A stretch of DNA of 64,000 bases from Pasteurellaceae bacterium 15-036681 (GCA_002002485.1 MQVI01000005.1:1-64000), one strand, 5' to 3'; counted from the stretch's first letter, positions 21,768 to 32,248 are shown. Notes: generated by a model not told the origin, from the letters alone. Numbers and translations are program-made.

Positions 21768-21789
21768 ATCCCCCTAAGATAAGGGGGAT
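21768..21789 (-). promoter_or_regulatory. hairpin in the cpxR-cpxA gap
   Basis: Perfect arms ATCCCCCT and AGGGGGAT with a 6-base loop. On the minus strand the stem is followed by TTTGTTTCTTTT, so it could act as a weak terminator or attenuator that lowers CpxA relative to CpxR. It also locks up the only purine-rich GGGGGA near cpxA. Confidence 0.5.
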
Positions 21790-21803
21790 AAATAAGGATA
21801 AGA

Positions 21804-22523
21804 TTATTTTTCAGTTACTAATAAATAACCTCGGCCACGTAAGGTTTTAAACCATGGCAGATCATCATTACGTTCAGGCAATTTCTTACGTAAGTTTGAT
21901 ATGTGCATATCAATTGCTCGGTCATAAGGTGTTAAACGCTTACCTAAAATTTCAATGCTCAATAATTCTCTTGATAAAATTTGACCAGGACTACGCATTA
22001 AAATTTGCAATAAAGCAAATTCAGTGCCAGTAAGATCTAAATCTCGCCCCTCGAATGTAGCTTGTTGACGACCTGGATGTAGTTCAACGCCACCAAATTG
22101 AAGCGGTTTACGTTCCTCTTCAGGAGCTTCAGGGAAAATATCCAATGGAATTGGTTTAATAACAGCAGTTCTGCGTAATATGGCTTTGATACGCGCAACT
22201 AATTCACGATCATTAAATGGTTTTGGAAGATAATCATCAGCACCTAGCTCTAGGCCCAATACGCGATCGATTTCGTCATCACGAGCGCTCAGCATTAGCA
22301 CAGGAATAGCGTATTTTTGGCGAATAATTTTTAATGTTTCAATACCGTTTAGAACGGGCATCATCACATCAAGAAGGATAAGATCATAATTTTGAAATTC
22401 CAATTCATCAAGGGCATCTTGGCCATTGTGTACTGTGTGGATATCAAAACCTTCTAATGAGAGTAATTCTGCAAGTAGTTCTGTAAGATCAATATCATCA
22501 TCTACTAATAAGATTTTTGGCAT
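21804..22523 (-). CDS. cpxR: envelope-stress response regulator CpxR
   Basis: A 239-residue OmpR-family regulator. The receiver domain (1-120) has acidic residues in LLVDDDIDL, the phosphoacceptor Asp in LILLDVMMPV (about residue 51), Thr/Ser in MLSARD and Lys in YLPKPF. The C-terminal winged helix ends ISNLRKKLPERNDDLPWFKTLRGRGYLLV, typical of CpxR. It is followed by cpxA. AGGA precedes the start. In E. coli CpxR controls periplasmic folding factors and proteases. Confidence 0.95.
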   Translation of the reverse strand: MPKILLVDDDIDLTELLAELLSLEGFDIHTVHNGQDALDELEFQNYDLILLDVMMPVLNGIETLKIIRQKYAIPVLMLSARDDEIDRVLGLELGADDYLPKPFNDRELVARIKAILRRTAVIKPIPLDIFPEAPEEERKPLQFGGVELHPGRQQATFEGRDLDLTGTEFALLQILMRSPGQILSRELLSIEILGKRLTPYDRAIDMHISNLRKKLPERNDDLPWFKTLRGRGYLLVTEK

Positions 22524-22619
22524 AGCTCGATTTCCTATTCCATTGTACGTTTAGGTATATGTTATTCTTGTAATAAATACAGACAAGGATAATGCCGTAC
22601 TTTACCCAATTTTGTCAAT

Positions 22620-23411
22620 TTATTCCAGTGTTTTTATTTGTGCCCAAATAAAATCTAACTCATGTAGATTACAATCAGCTGGCTTTTTTCCTTGTTTGGC
22701 AAGGTGTTGCTCTATTTTTCGGAAACGATTTTCAAATTTTACATTCGCATTACGTAAGCCTGTTTCTGCGTCAATTTTGTAATGACGACATAAATTTACG
22801 GTTGCAAACAGCAGATCACCGAGTTCCTCGGCTAATTTTTCTTGCTGAATGGGTTGTTTAACCAGCTCTTGTTGAACTTCATCAAGTTCTTCTTGTACTT
22901 TTTCAAATACAGGTCCAGGGCTATCCCAGTCGAAGCCAACTTTAGCACAACGTTTTTGTAATTTATTGGCGCGAGTAAGTGCTGGTAACGCAAAAGGTAA
23001 ATCATCCAAAATAGAATGATTAGGGTTTTTTAATCTTTTTTCTTCCGCTTTTTGCGCATCCCAGTTTTTTAACGCCTCTTCTGCATCAGCAGCCGATGTG
23101 TCACCAAAAACATGTGGATGTCTAAAAATCAGTTTGTCGTGAATGTCCGTAAGTACATCATAAAAGTCAAAAGTTCCTTCTTCTTTGGCTAATTGACTTA
23201 GAAAAACAACTTGAAGCAATAGATCGCCTAATTCTTCACGTAAAGCGGTACGATCTTTGGTATAAATTGCTTCGGCCACCTCGTAAGTTTCTTCGAGCAA
23301 ATTAGGTAACATTGAATCAAAATCTTGCTTAATATCCCAAGGGCAGCCTGTTTCTTTATCGCGTAAGCGGTGAACAATATCTAAAAATGGAGCAATCGTT
23401 GTTAATTTCAT
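22620..23411 (-). CDS. mazG: nucleoside triphosphate pyrophosphohydrolase MazG
   Basis: A 263-residue protein with two MazG domains. The first contains CPWDIKQDFDSMLPNLLEETYEVAEAI and LREELGDLLLQVVF; the second contains EELDEVQQELVK and AEELGDLLFATVNL. These EExxE/ExxD helices bind Mg in the family. It hydrolyses NTPs and dNTPs to monophosphates and, in E. coli, affects ppGpp levels. It is transcribed away from pepP. No toxin-antitoxin pair (mazEF) is beside it. Confidence 0.95.
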   Translation of the reverse strand: MKLTTIAPFLDIVHRLRDKETGCPWDIKQDFDSMLPNLLEETYEVAEAIYTKDRTALREELGDLLLQVVFLSQLAKEEGTFDFYDVLTDIHDKLIFRHPHVFGDTSAADAEEALKNWDAQKAEEKRLKNPNHSILDDLPFALPALTRANKLQKRCAKVGFDWDSPGPVFEKVQEELDEVQQELVKQPIQQEKLAEELGDLLFATVNLCRHYKIDAETGLRNANVKFENRFRKIEQHLAKQGKKPADCNLHELDFIWAQIKTLE

Positions 23412-23545
23412 ATAAACCTCATTAAAAATTTAGTGCATTGTGGCGCTGTTGAGTGTATGTGTCTAGCAAAAAGTTACAAGCGGTTTTTATTTCCAAATAG
23501 TAGTTATGCTAGAATACTTCACCTTTACTTTTTGAGAACTTTTCT

Positions 23546-24862
23546 ATGGACTTAGCTTACCTACAAAAAATGCCCCAGCCTGAATTTACAGCTCGTCGCG
23601 CTCGAGTGTTTGAACAAATGCAAGATAATTCAGCTCTTATCATATTCACCGAAACGGAAAAACGTCGTAATAACGACTGTGATTATCTATTTCGCCCCGA
23701 TAGCTATTTTTGGTATTTAACTGGATTTACTGAATCAAAATCAGCGCTTTTATTGGTGAAAAGAGAAGGCGAGTGTAAATCAATAATTTTTGTGCGTAAA
23801 AAAGATCCATTAATGGAAACGTGGAATGGTCGCCGTTTAGGTGTTGAACTTGCGCCACAAACGTTGGAAATGGATGAGGCTTATGATATTGAAGAATTTC
23901 AAACCATTTTCGCAAAAAAATCTGAAAATCTAACCGCTTGTTATTATGCTCGTGGCGTGCAAGAGTGGGGGGATGATCTTGTATTTAATACTTTCGACTC
24001 TATGAAAGCAAATCGTCAGCAATCTCCAACGACACTTATTGATTGGCAGCCGATGTTATCCGAAATGCGTTTGTTTAAGTCAGAATTAGAAATCGCATTA
24101 ATTCAGCAAGCTTGCCATATTTCTGCTCTTGCTCATGTTCGAGCAATGAAACAAACTCGCCCAAATCGTTATGAAATGGAGATTGAAGGAGAAATCCAGT
24201 ATGAATTTTCGCGCTTTGGCTCTCGTTTCGCGTCTTATAATCAAATTGTAGCCAGCGGTGATAATGCTTGTATTCTTCACTACAACGAAAATGACCAAAT
24301 TCTTAAAGACGGAGATTTATTGCTTATTGATTCTGGCGCTGAATTTGCAATGTATGCAGGTGATATTACTCGTACGCTCCCAATTAACGGCAAATTTAGC
24401 GAGCCGCAACGTGAAATTTATGAATTAGTTCTTCACGCAATGAAAGAAGCGATGAAATTGTTAGTGCCGGGTAGTTCAATTAAAATTGCGAATGATAAAG
24501 TGATTGAAATTTTTACTGAAGGATTAGTGCGCTTAGGCATTTTAAAAGGCGAAGTTACGCAGTTAATTGAAGAAAAAGCCTATAAACAATTCTATATGCA
24601 CGGTTTAGGTCATTGGCTTGGTTTAGATGTACATGATGTAGGACATTATGGCACAGAACGTGACAGATCGTTAGAAATTGGAATGGTTTTAACCGTTGAG
24701 CCGGGATTATATATTTCAAAGGATGCAGATGTACCAGAACAATATAAAGGCATTGGTGTACGTATCGAAGACAATTTATTAATTACGGAATACGGCAATA
24801 AAAACCTAACAAGTGGTGCGCCAAAAGAGATTACAGATATTGAGACTATAATGGCTCACTAA
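23546..24862 (+). CDS. pepP: Xaa-Pro aminopeptidase (aminopeptidase P II)
   Basis: A 438-residue M24B peptidase that removes N-terminal residues before proline. The five metal ligands of the pita-bread fold are visible: Asp in LIDSGAEFAMYAGDITRTLP (two), His in GHWLGLDVHDVG, Glu in LTVEPGLYIS and Glu in VRIEDNLL. The N-terminal domain begins with the conserved RRARVFEQM segment. A USS core lies just upstream (near 23478) and another inside (near 23936). It leads a same-strand series with serC, hisC and aroA, although the 70-base gap suggests serC may have its own promoter. Confidence 0.95.
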   Translation: MDLAYLQKMPQPEFTARRARVFEQMQDNSALIIFTETEKRRNNDCDYLFRPDSYFWYLTGFTESKSALLLVKREGECKSIIFVRKKDPLMETWNGRRLGVELAPQTLEMDEAYDIEEFQTIFAKKSENLTACYYARGVQEWGDDLVFNTFDSMKANRQQSPTTLIDWQPMLSEMRLFKSELEIALIQQACHISALAHVRAMKQTRPNRYEMEIEGEIQYEFSRFGSRFASYNQIVASGDNACILHYNENDQILKDGDLLLIDSGAEFAMYAGDITRTLPINGKFSEPQREIYELVLHAMKEAMKLLVPGSSIKIANDKVIEIFTEGLVRLGILKGEVTQLIEEKAYKQFYMHGLGHWLGLDVHDVGHYGTERDRSLEIGMVLTVEPGLYISKDADVPEQYKGIGVRIEDNLLITEYGNKNLTSGAPKEITDIETIMAH

Positions 24863-24931
24863 CCCTTTGACAGACTTTACATTTGCGCTAGAATGCGGAA
24901 ATCTTATTTTTTAAACTAAGAGGCAAACACA

Positions 24932-26011
24932 ATGACACAAGTATTCAATTTTAGTGCAGGCCCAGCAATGATCCCTGCACCAGTTCTACAAAAAGCACAA
25001 GCAGAATTACTTAATTGGCAAGGCCTAGGTACTTCAGTAATGGAAGTAAGCCACCGTGGTAAGCCATTTATGGATATGATCACCGAATGTGAAGCGGATT
25101 TCCGTAAGCTCTACAATATTCCACAAAACTATAAAATCTTATTTTTACAAGGTGGTGCTCGCGGTCAATTTGCAGCAATTCCAATGAACTTGATTGGAGA
25201 AAAAGGTAAAGCACTTTATTTAACAAGTGGTCACTGGTCTGCAACAGCTGCAAAAGAAGCTCGCTCATTCTGCGAAATTGACGAAATTAATATTTTAGAA
25301 GGCGATGAGTTAAAGGTGGGTAATTTAGATTTTAGTGATGTAGCTCATCAATATGATTACGTTCACTACTGTCCGAACGAAACTATCAGCGGTGTGGAAA
25401 TTTTTGATGTGCCAAATGTGGGTGATGCGGTATTAGTGGCGGATATGTCATCAAATATTTTGGCTCGTCAAGTGGATATTTCTAAATTTGGCGTGATCTA
25501 TGCAGGCGCACAAAAAAATCTTGGGCCAGCAGGTATTACCATTGTGCTTGTTCGTGAAGATCTTATCGGTAAGGCTCGTAAAGAAACGCCATCAATTTGG
25601 AATTATGAAACCCAAAGCAAAAATGATTCAATGATCAACACCCCACCAACATTTGCTTGGTATTTATGTTCCCTCGTATTCAAACATCTACTTGAAATTG
25701 GTGGTTTAGGCGAAGTTGCAAAACGCAATATTGCAAAAGCAGAGTTACTTTATAACTATCTAGATCAAAGCGATTTCTACCGTAATACTGTGGCAAAACA
25801 AAACCGCTCACAAATGAATGTGACTTTCACCACAGGTAACGATGAACTGAATGCAAAATTTGTGGCAGAAGCGACCGCTTGTGGTTTGCAAGCGTTGAAA
25901 GGCCATAAAGTATTGGGTGGAATGCGTGCTTCTATCTATAACGCAATGCCAATTGAAGGAGTTCAGGCCTTAATTGCTTTTATGCAGAAGTTTGAAGCTG
26001 AAAATAAATAA
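24932..26011 (+). CDS. serC: phosphoserine/phosphohydroxythreonine aminotransferase
   Basis: A 359-residue PLP enzyme of the SerC family, acting in serine and pyridoxal-phosphate synthesis. N-terminal FNFSAGPAMIPAPVL is diagnostic, and the PLP-binding lysine is in YAGAQKNLGPAGITIV. The motif VMEVSHRGKPF is also conserved. GAGG precedes the ATG. It is followed by hisC after a small palindromic gap, then aroA. serC-aroA is a known enteric operon; here hisC lies between. A USS core is embedded near 25872. Confidence 0.97.
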   Translation: MTQVFNFSAGPAMIPAPVLQKAQAELLNWQGLGTSVMEVSHRGKPFMDMITECEADFRKLYNIPQNYKILFLQGGARGQFAAIPMNLIGEKGKALYLTSGHWSATAAKEARSFCEIDEINILEGDELKVGNLDFSDVAHQYDYVHYCPNETISGVEIFDVPNVGDAVLVADMSSNILARQVDISKFGVIYAGAQKNLGPAGITIVLVREDLIGKARKETPSIWNYETQSKNDSMINTPPTFAWYLCSLVFKHLLEIGGLGEVAKRNIAKAELLYNYLDQSDFYRNTVAKQNRSQMNVTFTTGNDELNAKFVAEATACGLQALKGHKVLGGMRASIYNAMPIEGVQALIAFMQKFEAENK

Positions 26012-26019
26012 AATATTAT

Positions 26020-26042
26020 CAGGGCGAATAACATTCGCCCTG
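26020..26042 (+). repeat. hairpin between serC and hisC
   Basis: Perfect 10-base arms CAGGGCGAAT and ATTCGCCCTG lie around AAC. No T-run follows. The GGGCGAAT...ATTCGCCC core resembles the GGGCGGAT...ATCCGCCC core of the palindrome at 45422-45440. Confidence 0.6.
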
Positions 26043-26071
26043 TAAAAATAACAACAATAACAAGGACTATT

Positions 26072-27163
26072 ATGCAATTTATCGACATCGCAAACGAAGG
26101 GGTTAAATCTCTTTCTCCATACCAAGCAGGCAAGCCGATTGAAGAGCTTGAACGTGAATTAGGTATTTCGAATATTATTAAGCTTGCTTCAAATGAAAAT
26201 CCGTTTGGATTTCCAGAAAGTGCAAAGCAAGCGATTATCAACCAACTCAACGATTTAACCCGTTACCCTGATGCCAATGGCTTTGAATTAAAAGCGACCA
26301 TTGCGAAAAAATTCGGGGTAGAACCAAATCAAATTACTTTAGGAAATGGTTCAAATGATTTACTCGAACTATTTGCTCACACTTTTGCTGGCGAAAAAGA
26401 TGAAATCATCTATTCGCAATATGCATTTATTGTCTACCCACTTGTAACTAAAGCGATTAATGCTGTCGCACGTGAAATTCCAGCAAAAAATTGGGGCCAT
26501 GACTTGGACGGTTTTTTACAAGCAATTAATGATAAGACCAAATTAATCTATATTGCGAATCCAAATAATCCAACGGGAAATTTTTTAACGGAAACTGAAA
26601 TTGACGCTTTCCTAGCAAAAGTGCCTTCAACTATTTTGGTCGTGTTGGATGAGGCTTATACCGAATTTACCAAAGCAGACGAGCGTGTAGATTCATTTGG
26701 TTTGGCTCGTAAATACCCAAATTTAATTATTTCTCGCTCTTTATCAAAAGCCTATGGTTTAGCGGGATTACGTATTGGTTATGCAGTTTCACACCCTGAA
26801 GTGGCGGATCTGTTAAAACGTGTACGTCAGCCATTTAACTGTAACGCTCTAGCTCTATCTGCAGCGATTGCGGTGATGAATGATGATACTTTTGTTGAAA
26901 AAGTAGCGCAAAATAACCGTTTGGAAATGGCTCGTTATGAAACGTTCTGCCAAGCAAATGGTTTGGGATTCATTCCATCAAAAGGTAACTTTATTACTAT
27001 CGATTTCAAACGCCCAGCAGGTACAATTTATGATGCGTTATTACGTGAAGGTGTGATTGTCCGCCCAATTGCTGGCTATGGTATGCCAAATCATCTACGT
27101 GTAAGTATTGGATTGCCAGAAGAGAATGATCGTTTCTTTAAGGCACTTTTAAAAGTCTTATAG
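26072..27163 (+). CDS. hisC: histidinol-phosphate aminotransferase
   Basis: A 363-residue class II PLP aminotransferase of the HisC family. It converts imidazole acetol phosphate to histidinol phosphate, and such enzymes may also act on aromatic 2-oxoacids. Conserved regions include KLASNENPFGFP, ANPNNPTGNFL, the tyrosine in VLDEAYTEF and the PLP lysine in SRSLSKAYGLAGLRIGY. It has AAGGAC before the ATG. It is not in a his operon here. Its place between serC and aroA makes an aromatic amino acid role as likely as a histidine one. Confidence 0.9.
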   Translation: MQFIDIANEGVKSLSPYQAGKPIEELERELGISNIIKLASNENPFGFPESAKQAIINQLNDLTRYPDANGFELKATIAKKFGVEPNQITLGNGSNDLLELFAHTFAGEKDEIIYSQYAFIVYPLVTKAINAVAREIPAKNWGHDLDGFLQAINDKTKLIYIANPNNPTGNFLTETEIDAFLAKVPSTILVVLDEAYTEFTKADERVDSFGLARKYPNLIISRSLSKAYGLAGLRIGYAVSHPEVADLLKRVRQPFNCNALALSAAIAVMNDDTFVEKVAQNNRLEMARYETFCQANGLGFIPSKGNFITIDFKRPAGTIYDALLREGVIVRPIAGYGMPNHLRVSIGLPEENDRFFKALLKVL

Positions 27164-27167
27164 CTGT

Positions 27168-27230
27168 TGTAGGGGCGTGCTGCGTACGCCCACAATAATT
27201 CATAACGGGCGTACGCAGTACGCCCCTACA
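27168..27230. repeat. 63-bp palindrome of the GTAGGGGC type, between hisC and aroA
   Basis: Two 24-base arms are complementary except for one G-U pair. The left arm starts TGTAGGGGCGTGC and the right arm ends ACGCCCCTACA, with a 15-base loop. The terminal GTAGGGGC/GCCCCTAC is shared with the element at 45418-45467. It has only a short gap to the aroA start. Confidence 0.8.
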
Positions 27231-27243
27231 CTTTTAAGAACAT

Positions 27244-28539
27244 ATGGAAAAAATAACACTAAACCCTATCGCTCACATTGAAGGTGAGATTAATTTACCG
27301 GGCTCGAAAAGTTTATCAAATCGGGCATTATTACTTGCTGCTTTAGCAAAAGGCACGACCAAAGTAACTAATTTATTAGACAGTGACGATATTCGTCATA
27401 TGCTAAATGCACTAAAAGCATTAGGCGTTAATTATCAGCTTTCAGAAGACAAAACTGTTTGTGAAGTTGAAGGTATTGGCGGTGCATTTCAATGGCAGAA
27501 TGGTTTATCACTCTTTTTAGGCAACGCAGGCACAGCGATGCGTCCATTGGCGGCGGCTCTTTGTTTAAAAGGAACTGAAGAGGCAGAAGTTATCTTAACG
27601 GGCGAACCCCGTATGAAAGATCGTCCGATTAAACACTTAGTTGATGCACTACGTCAGGCAGGTGCTTCGGTACAATATCTTGAAAATGATGGCTATCCAC
27701 CAATTGCAATCCGTAATAGTGGAATTCAAGGCGGAAAAATTCAAATCGATGGATCAATTTCATCACAATTCTTAACGGCACTATTAATGTCAGCACCGTT
27801 AAGCGAAGGCGATATGGAAATTGAAATTATCGGTGAATTAGTTTCAAAGCCTTATATCGACATTACTCTTGCGATGATGAAAGATTTTGGTGTGTCGGTA
27901 AACCACGATAATTATCAAACTTTCTTTGTAAAAGGCAACCAAAGTTATATTTCGCCACAAACATATTTGGTGGAAGGAGATGCTTCGTCCGCCTCTTATT
28001 TCTTAGCAGCAGGCGCGATCAAAGGCAAAGTTAAGGTAACAGGAATTGGTAAAAATTCAATTCAAGGTGACCGCTTGTTTGCTGAGGTGTTAGAAAAAAT
28101 GGGGGCGAACATCACTTGGGGCGAGGATTTTATCCAAGCAGAGCAAGGTGAATTAAAAGGCATTGATATGGATATGAACCACATTCCTGATGCGGCGATG
28201 ACGATTGCAACGACGGCATTATTTGCGGAAGGTGAAACGATTATTCGTAATATCTATAACTGGCGAGTAAAAGAAACGGATCGTTTAAGTGCAATGGCGA
28301 CGGAATTGCGTAAAGTTGGAGCGGAAGTTGAAGAGGGTGAGGATTTTATCCGCGTTCAACCATTAGAATTAGACCAATTCCAACACGCTGAGATTGAAAC
28401 TTATAATGACCACCGCATGGCGATGTGTTTTGCATTAGTTGCATTGTCAAATACGCCAGTGACTATTTTAGATCCGAAATGTACTGCAAAAACATTTCCA
28501 ACTTTCTTTGCTGAATTTGAAAAAATCAGTCAGATGTAA
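27244..28539 (+). CDS. aroA: 3-phosphoshikimate 1-carboxyvinyltransferase (EPSP synthase)
   Basis: A 431-residue AroA, sixth step of the shikimate pathway. Key motifs: [17 protein letters not shown] (Lys and Ser contacting substrate), [17 protein letters not shown] with glycine and alanine of the class I, glyphosate-sensitive type, and [17 protein letters not shown]. Start [16 protein letters not shown] matches the family N-terminus. It is separated from hisC by a large palindrome, which could attenuate readthrough from serC-hisC. Confidence 0.97.
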   Translation: MEKITLNPIAHIEGEINLPGSKSLSNRALLLAALAKGTTKVTNLLDSDDIRHMLNALKALGVNYQLSEDKTVCEVEGIGGAFQWQNGLSLFLGNAGTAMRPLAAALCLKGTEEAEVILTGEPRMKDRPIKHLVDALRQAGASVQYLENDGYPPIAIRNSGIQGGKIQIDGSISSQFLTALLMSAPLSEGDMEIEIIGELVSKPYIDITLAMMKDFGVSVNHDNYQTFFVKGNQSYISPQTYLVEGDASSASYFLAAGAIKGKVKVTGIGKNSIQGDRLFAEVLEKMGANITWGEDFIQAEQGELKGIDMDMNHIPDAAMTIATTALFAEGETIIRNIYNWRVKETDRLSAMATELRKVGAEVEEGEDFIRVQPLELDQFQHAEIETYNDHRMAMCFALVALSNTPVTILDPKCTAKTFPTFFAEFEKISQM

Positions 28540-28706
28540 CAGGGAATAATCCTAAAGGCATTATCTCAAGATTATGCCTTTATTTTTTGTAATATAATTT
28601 TTAAAAATATTTTCAAAATTGAGAACTACTTCAAAGTTTAAAATAAAAGACTATGTTAGTATGCTTCCAAGTTAAAAATGATTCACTCAACAACAAGGAG
28701 TTTATT

Positions 28707-29132
28707 ATGTACAAACATATTTTAGTTGCAGTTGATCTTTCAGAAGAAAGCCTAATTTTACTTCGTAAAGGTGCAAACATTGCAGCGCATAATGATGCGA
28801 AATTATCACTTATTCACGTTGATGTGAATTTCTCGGATCTCTACACTGGATTAATTGATATTAATATGTCTTCAGTTCAAGATTCAGTTTCAGAAGAAAC
28901 GGTTAAAGCATTGGATGATTTAGCGAGCAAAATTAATTATCCTGTTACAGAACGTTTAAACGGTAGCGGCGATTTTAGTCAAGTACTAGAAGAAGCGGTA
29001 GAAAAATATAATGTGGATCTTTTAATTACAGGCCACCACCAAGACTTTTGGAGCAAGTTTATGTCTTCGACTCGTCAGGTGATGAATAATGTCTCTGTGG
29101 ATATGCTTGTTGTTCCACTTACTAGTGAGTAG
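28707..29132 (+). CDS. uspA: universal stress protein A
   Basis: A 141-residue UspA with the N-terminal [15 protein letters not shown] and C-terminal [33 protein letters not shown], close to E. coli UspA. It belongs to the UspA/UspC/UspD class, which lacks the ATP-binding glycine loop. It is made under growth arrest. AAGGAG sits 6 bases before the ATG at 28707; an in-frame start 54 bases earlier is rejected. Confidence 0.94.
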   Translation: MYKHILVAVDLSEESLILLRKGANIAAHNDAKLSLIHVDVNFSDLYTGLIDINMSSVQDSVSEETVKALDDLASKINYPVTERLNGSGDFSQVLEEAVEKYNVDLLITGHHQDFWSKFMSSTRQVMNNVSVDMLVVPLTSE

Positions 29133-29177
29133 TAGGTAATAAGCTCTTATCAAAATCAAAAAGTGAGATAGTTCAGC

Positions 29178-29230
29178 TAAACCGCTTGTACCACTTGTAT
29201 CGAGAGTTGCCCGTGTATAAGCGGTTTATT
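29178..29230 (+). terminator. terminator-like inverted pair of uptake signals after uspA
   Basis: TAAACCGCTT and AAGCGGTTTA face each other around a loop of about 28 bases and are followed by TTTTTG. The arms are USS cores, so this is a USS-based terminator. Confidence 0.6.
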
Positions 29231-29363
29231 TTTGAGATAAATTACAATTTATTTAGGATAGACTAACAAAGTTTATAAAAAAATGTGTAAAATAGTAAGG
29301 TTAGCTGTTAGGACGATTTTAACAGTCAATTTTTACAATTTTTATGTATTTAGAGTAATTTAA

Positions 29364-31991
29364 ATGAAAACGACTTCAGATATTCGTCAGTCCTTTTTGG
29401 AATTCTTCCAAAGTAAAGGACACACCATTGTGCCAAGTAGTTCGCTTGTGCCAGAAAATGATCCTACCTTGCTATTTACTAATGCAGGGATGAACCAATT
29501 TAAAGATGTGTTTTTAGGTTTAGAAAAGCGCCCTTATACACGAGCAACAACGGCACAGCGTTGTGTTCGTGCTGGTGGTAAACACAATGACCTTGAAAAC
29601 GTAGGTTATACGGCTCGTCACCATACATTCTTTGAGATGATGGGTAACTTCAGTTTTGGTGACTATTTCAAACAAGACGCAATCAAATTTGGTTGGGAGT
29701 TTTTAACCTCACCACAATGGTTAGGATTACCAAAAGAAAAGTTATATGTCACTGTTTATGAAACAGATGATGAAGCTTATGATATTTGGAATAAAGAAGT
29801 TGGCGTACCAGCAGAACACATTATTCGTATTGGTGATAACAAAGGTGCGCCTTATGCTTCAGATAATTTCTGGGCAATGGGTGATACAGGCCCTTGTGGT
29901 CCTTGTACAGAGATCTTCTACGATCACGGCGAACAACATTGGGGTGGCTTACCGGGTACTCCAGAAGAAGATGGCGACCGTTATATCGAAGTTTGGAATA
30001 TCGTATTTATGCAATTCAACCGTCAAGCAGACGGTACAATGGAAAAATTACCAAAACCATCTGTAGATACGGGTATGGGTTTAGAGCGTATGACTGCAGT
30101 AATGCAACATGTTAACTCTAACTATGAAACTGATATTTTCCAAACATTAATTAAAGCTGTAGCAGAATTATTAACTGTAACGGATTTAGATAATAAATCA
30201 TTGCGTGTAATTGCAGATCATATTCGTGCTTGCTCATATTTAATTGCAGATGGTGTAGTACCTTCAAATGAAGGCCGAGGTTATGTTTTACGTCGTATTA
30301 TTCGTCGTGCAGTACGCCACGGAAATATTTTAGGTGCAAAATCATCATTCTTTTACAAGCTTGTGCCTGTATTAGCTACGGCAATGGGGGGCGAGGCTGG
30401 TGCTCTAATTACTCAAAAACAAGCTCATATTGAAAAAACGTTAAAAGCAGAGGAAGAACAATTTGCTCGTACTCTTGAGCGTGGTTTAGCGTTATTAGAA
30501 GATGCTTTAACGAAAGTAGAAAATAACGAGTTATCAGGCGAAGTTGCATTTAAGCTCTACGATACTTATGGTTTCCCATTAGATTTAACAGCAGATGTGT
30601 GCCGTGAACGTAATATGACTATTGATTCTGATGGTTTTGAGCGTGAAATGCAAGCACAACGAGCTCGTGCTCAAGCAAGTAGTAATTTTGGTACTGATTA
30701 CAACAATGTAATCAAAGTAGAAGGCTCAACGAATTTCAAAGGCTACGAAGCAACAGAAACTGAGGCGACTGTTATTGCATTATTTAGTAATGGCAAAGCG
30801 GTTGATATCATCCAATCTGGTGAAAATGCAGTTGTGGTTTTAGACACCACAGCATTTTACGGTGAGTCGGGTGGTCAAGTTGGCGATAGCGGTCAAATTT
30901 CATCAGAAATTTGCAATTTTGAAGTAAATGATACACAAAAGTATGGTCAGATTTGGGGACATATTGGTCAATTGACTTCAGGTTCATTAACTGTTGGAGA
31001 TAAAGTTAAAGCAGCTGTTAATGTAGAACGTCGTCATTCAATCACATTAAACCACAGTGCAACGCACTTATTGCATTCTGCGCTTCGTCAAGTTTTAGGT
31101 GACCATGTTGCTCAAAAAGGCTCGTTGGTGTCAGAAAATACACTAAGATTTGATTTTTCTCAACCAGAAGCTATTTCTAAGAGTGATTTAGAAGAAATTG
31201 AGCGTATTATAAACAGTAAGATTCGTGAAAATACAGTTGTCACGACTGAAATCATGGATATTGAAGCCGCAAAACAGAAAGGTGCTATGGCTCTTTTCGG
31301 TGAAAAATATGGTGATAAGGTTCGTGTTGTTGATATGGGTGAATTCTCTATCGAGCTTTGCGGTGGTATCCATGTTAAACAAACAGGTGATATTGGTTTA
31401 TTCAAATTCATCTCTGAAGGTGCCGTTGCAGCAGGTGTTCGCCGAGTTGAAGCAGTAACAGGCGAAAATGCAATTGCTTTCTTACATCAACAACAGCAAG
31501 TAATTAACCAAAGTGCTGAGTTGCTTAAAGCTGATGCTGCAAGTCTTGTTGAAAAGATCCAACAGCTACAAGATAAAGCGAAGAAAGCTGAAAAAGAGTT
31601 ACAGCAACTCAAAGAAAAATTAGCAGCACAAGCTGGCGGTGAATTGGCTAAAAGTGCGCAACAAATTAATGGCGTCAATGTTGTTGTACAACGCTTAGAA
31701 AATGTTGATGCTAAAGCTTTAAGAACGATGGTTGATGACTTGAAAAATCAATTAGGTTCTGCAGTAGTTGCTTTTGCTGTTCAATCAGACGAAAAAGTTA
31801 ATCTGATTGTCGGTGTAACAAAAGATTTAACGACTAAAGTTAATGCTGGTGAACTTGTTGGGCTTATGGCTCAAGAAGTTGGTGGTAAAGGTGGCGGTCG
31901 TGCTGATATGGCTATGGCTGGGGGGGCTCAACCAGAACATATTACAAAAGCTCTTGATATTGCAATGAATTGGATTCAAGCAAAACTTTAA
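29364..31991 (+). CDS. alaS: alanyl-tRNA synthetase
   Basis: An 875-residue class II synthetase. It has an N-terminal catalytic core ([40 protein letters not shown]), a tRNA-recognition domain, an editing domain with zinc-type ligands in [12 protein letters not shown] and CGGIHV, and a C-terminal coiled coil plus DHHA1-type C-Ala domain. [16 protein letters not shown] near the end is typical. csrA follows, the conserved gamma-proteobacterial order. A hairpin of 12 bp lies between them. Confidence 0.98.
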   Translation: MKTTSDIRQSFLEFFQSKGHTIVPSSSLVPENDPTLLFTNAGMNQFKDVFLGLEKRPYTRATTAQRCVRAGGKHNDLENVGYTARHHTFFEMMGNFSFGDYFKQDAIKFGWEFLTSPQWLGLPKEKLYVTVYETDDEAYDIWNKEVGVPAEHIIRIGDNKGAPYASDNFWAMGDTGPCGPCTEIFYDHGEQHWGGLPGTPEEDGDRYIEVWNIVFMQFNRQADGTMEKLPKPSVDTGMGLERMTAVMQHVNSNYETDIFQTLIKAVAELLTVTDLDNKSLRVIADHIRACSYLIADGVVPSNEGRGYVLRRIIRRAVRHGNILGAKSSFFYKLVPVLATAMGGEAGALITQKQAHIEKTLKAEEEQFARTLERGLALLEDALTKVENNELSGEVAFKLYDTYGFPLDLTADVCRERNMTIDSDGFEREMQAQRARAQASSNFGTDYNNVIKVEGSTNFKGYEATETEATVIALFSNGKAVDIIQSGENAVVVLDTTAFYGESGGQVGDSGQISSEICNFEVNDTQKYGQIWGHIGQLTSGSLTVGDKVKAAVNVERRHSITLNHSATHLLHSALRQVLGDHVAQKGSLVSENTLRFDFSQPEAISKSDLEEIERIINSKIRENTVVTTEIMDIEAAKQKGAMALFGEKYGDKVRVVDMGEFSIELCGGIHVKQTGDIGLFKFISEGAVAAGVRRVEAVTGENAIAFLHQQQQVINQSAELLKADAASLVEKIQQLQDKAKKAEKELQQLKEKLAAQAGGELAKSAQQINGVNVVVQRLENVDAKALRTMVDDLKNQLGSAVVAFAVQSDEKVNLIVGVTKDLTTKVNAGELVGLMAQEVGGKGGGRADMAMAGGAQPEHITKALDIAMNWIQAKL

Positions 31992-32000
31992 TATTATAAA

Positions 32001-32038
32001 AAGTAAGGTGAAATGGAGTAGTTGTATTCACCTTGCTT
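32001..32038 (+). terminator. hairpin between alaS and csrA
   Basis: Arms AAGTAAGGTGAA and TTCACCTTGCTT pair with one G-U around a 14-base loop. Only AATAAAA follows, so termination would be partial. Confidence 0.5.
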
Positions 32039-32062
32039 AATAAAATCTAAAAGGAGATGGTG

Positions 32063-32248
32063 ATGCTTATTCTTACGCGTAAAATTGGTGAAAGCCTACT
32101 GATCGGAGATGATGTTGAGATCACTGTGTTAAGTATTCGTGGTAGCCAAGTGAAGTTAGGTGTCAAAGCACCGAAGGAAATTTCGGTCCATCGTGAAGAA
32201 ATCTATCAAAGAATTCGCGCGCTTGCAGAGGAAGCAAAATCAGAGTAA
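32063..32248 (+). CDS. csrA: carbon storage regulator CsrA
   Basis: A 61-residue RNA-binding dimer. [23 protein letters not shown] and [19 protein letters not shown] are almost identical to E. coli CsrA, including the RNA-contacting basic residues near the first strand and the VHREEI region. It represses translation by binding GGA motifs near start sites. AAGGAG ends 6 bases before the ATG at 32063; an upstream ATG directly abuts the site and is rejected. Its own leader contains AAAAGGAGAUGG, itself a possible CsrA site, which fits autoregulation. Confidence 0.96.
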   Translation: MLILTRKIGESLLIGDDVEITVLSIRGSQVKLGVKAPKEISVHREEIYQRIRALAEEAKSE

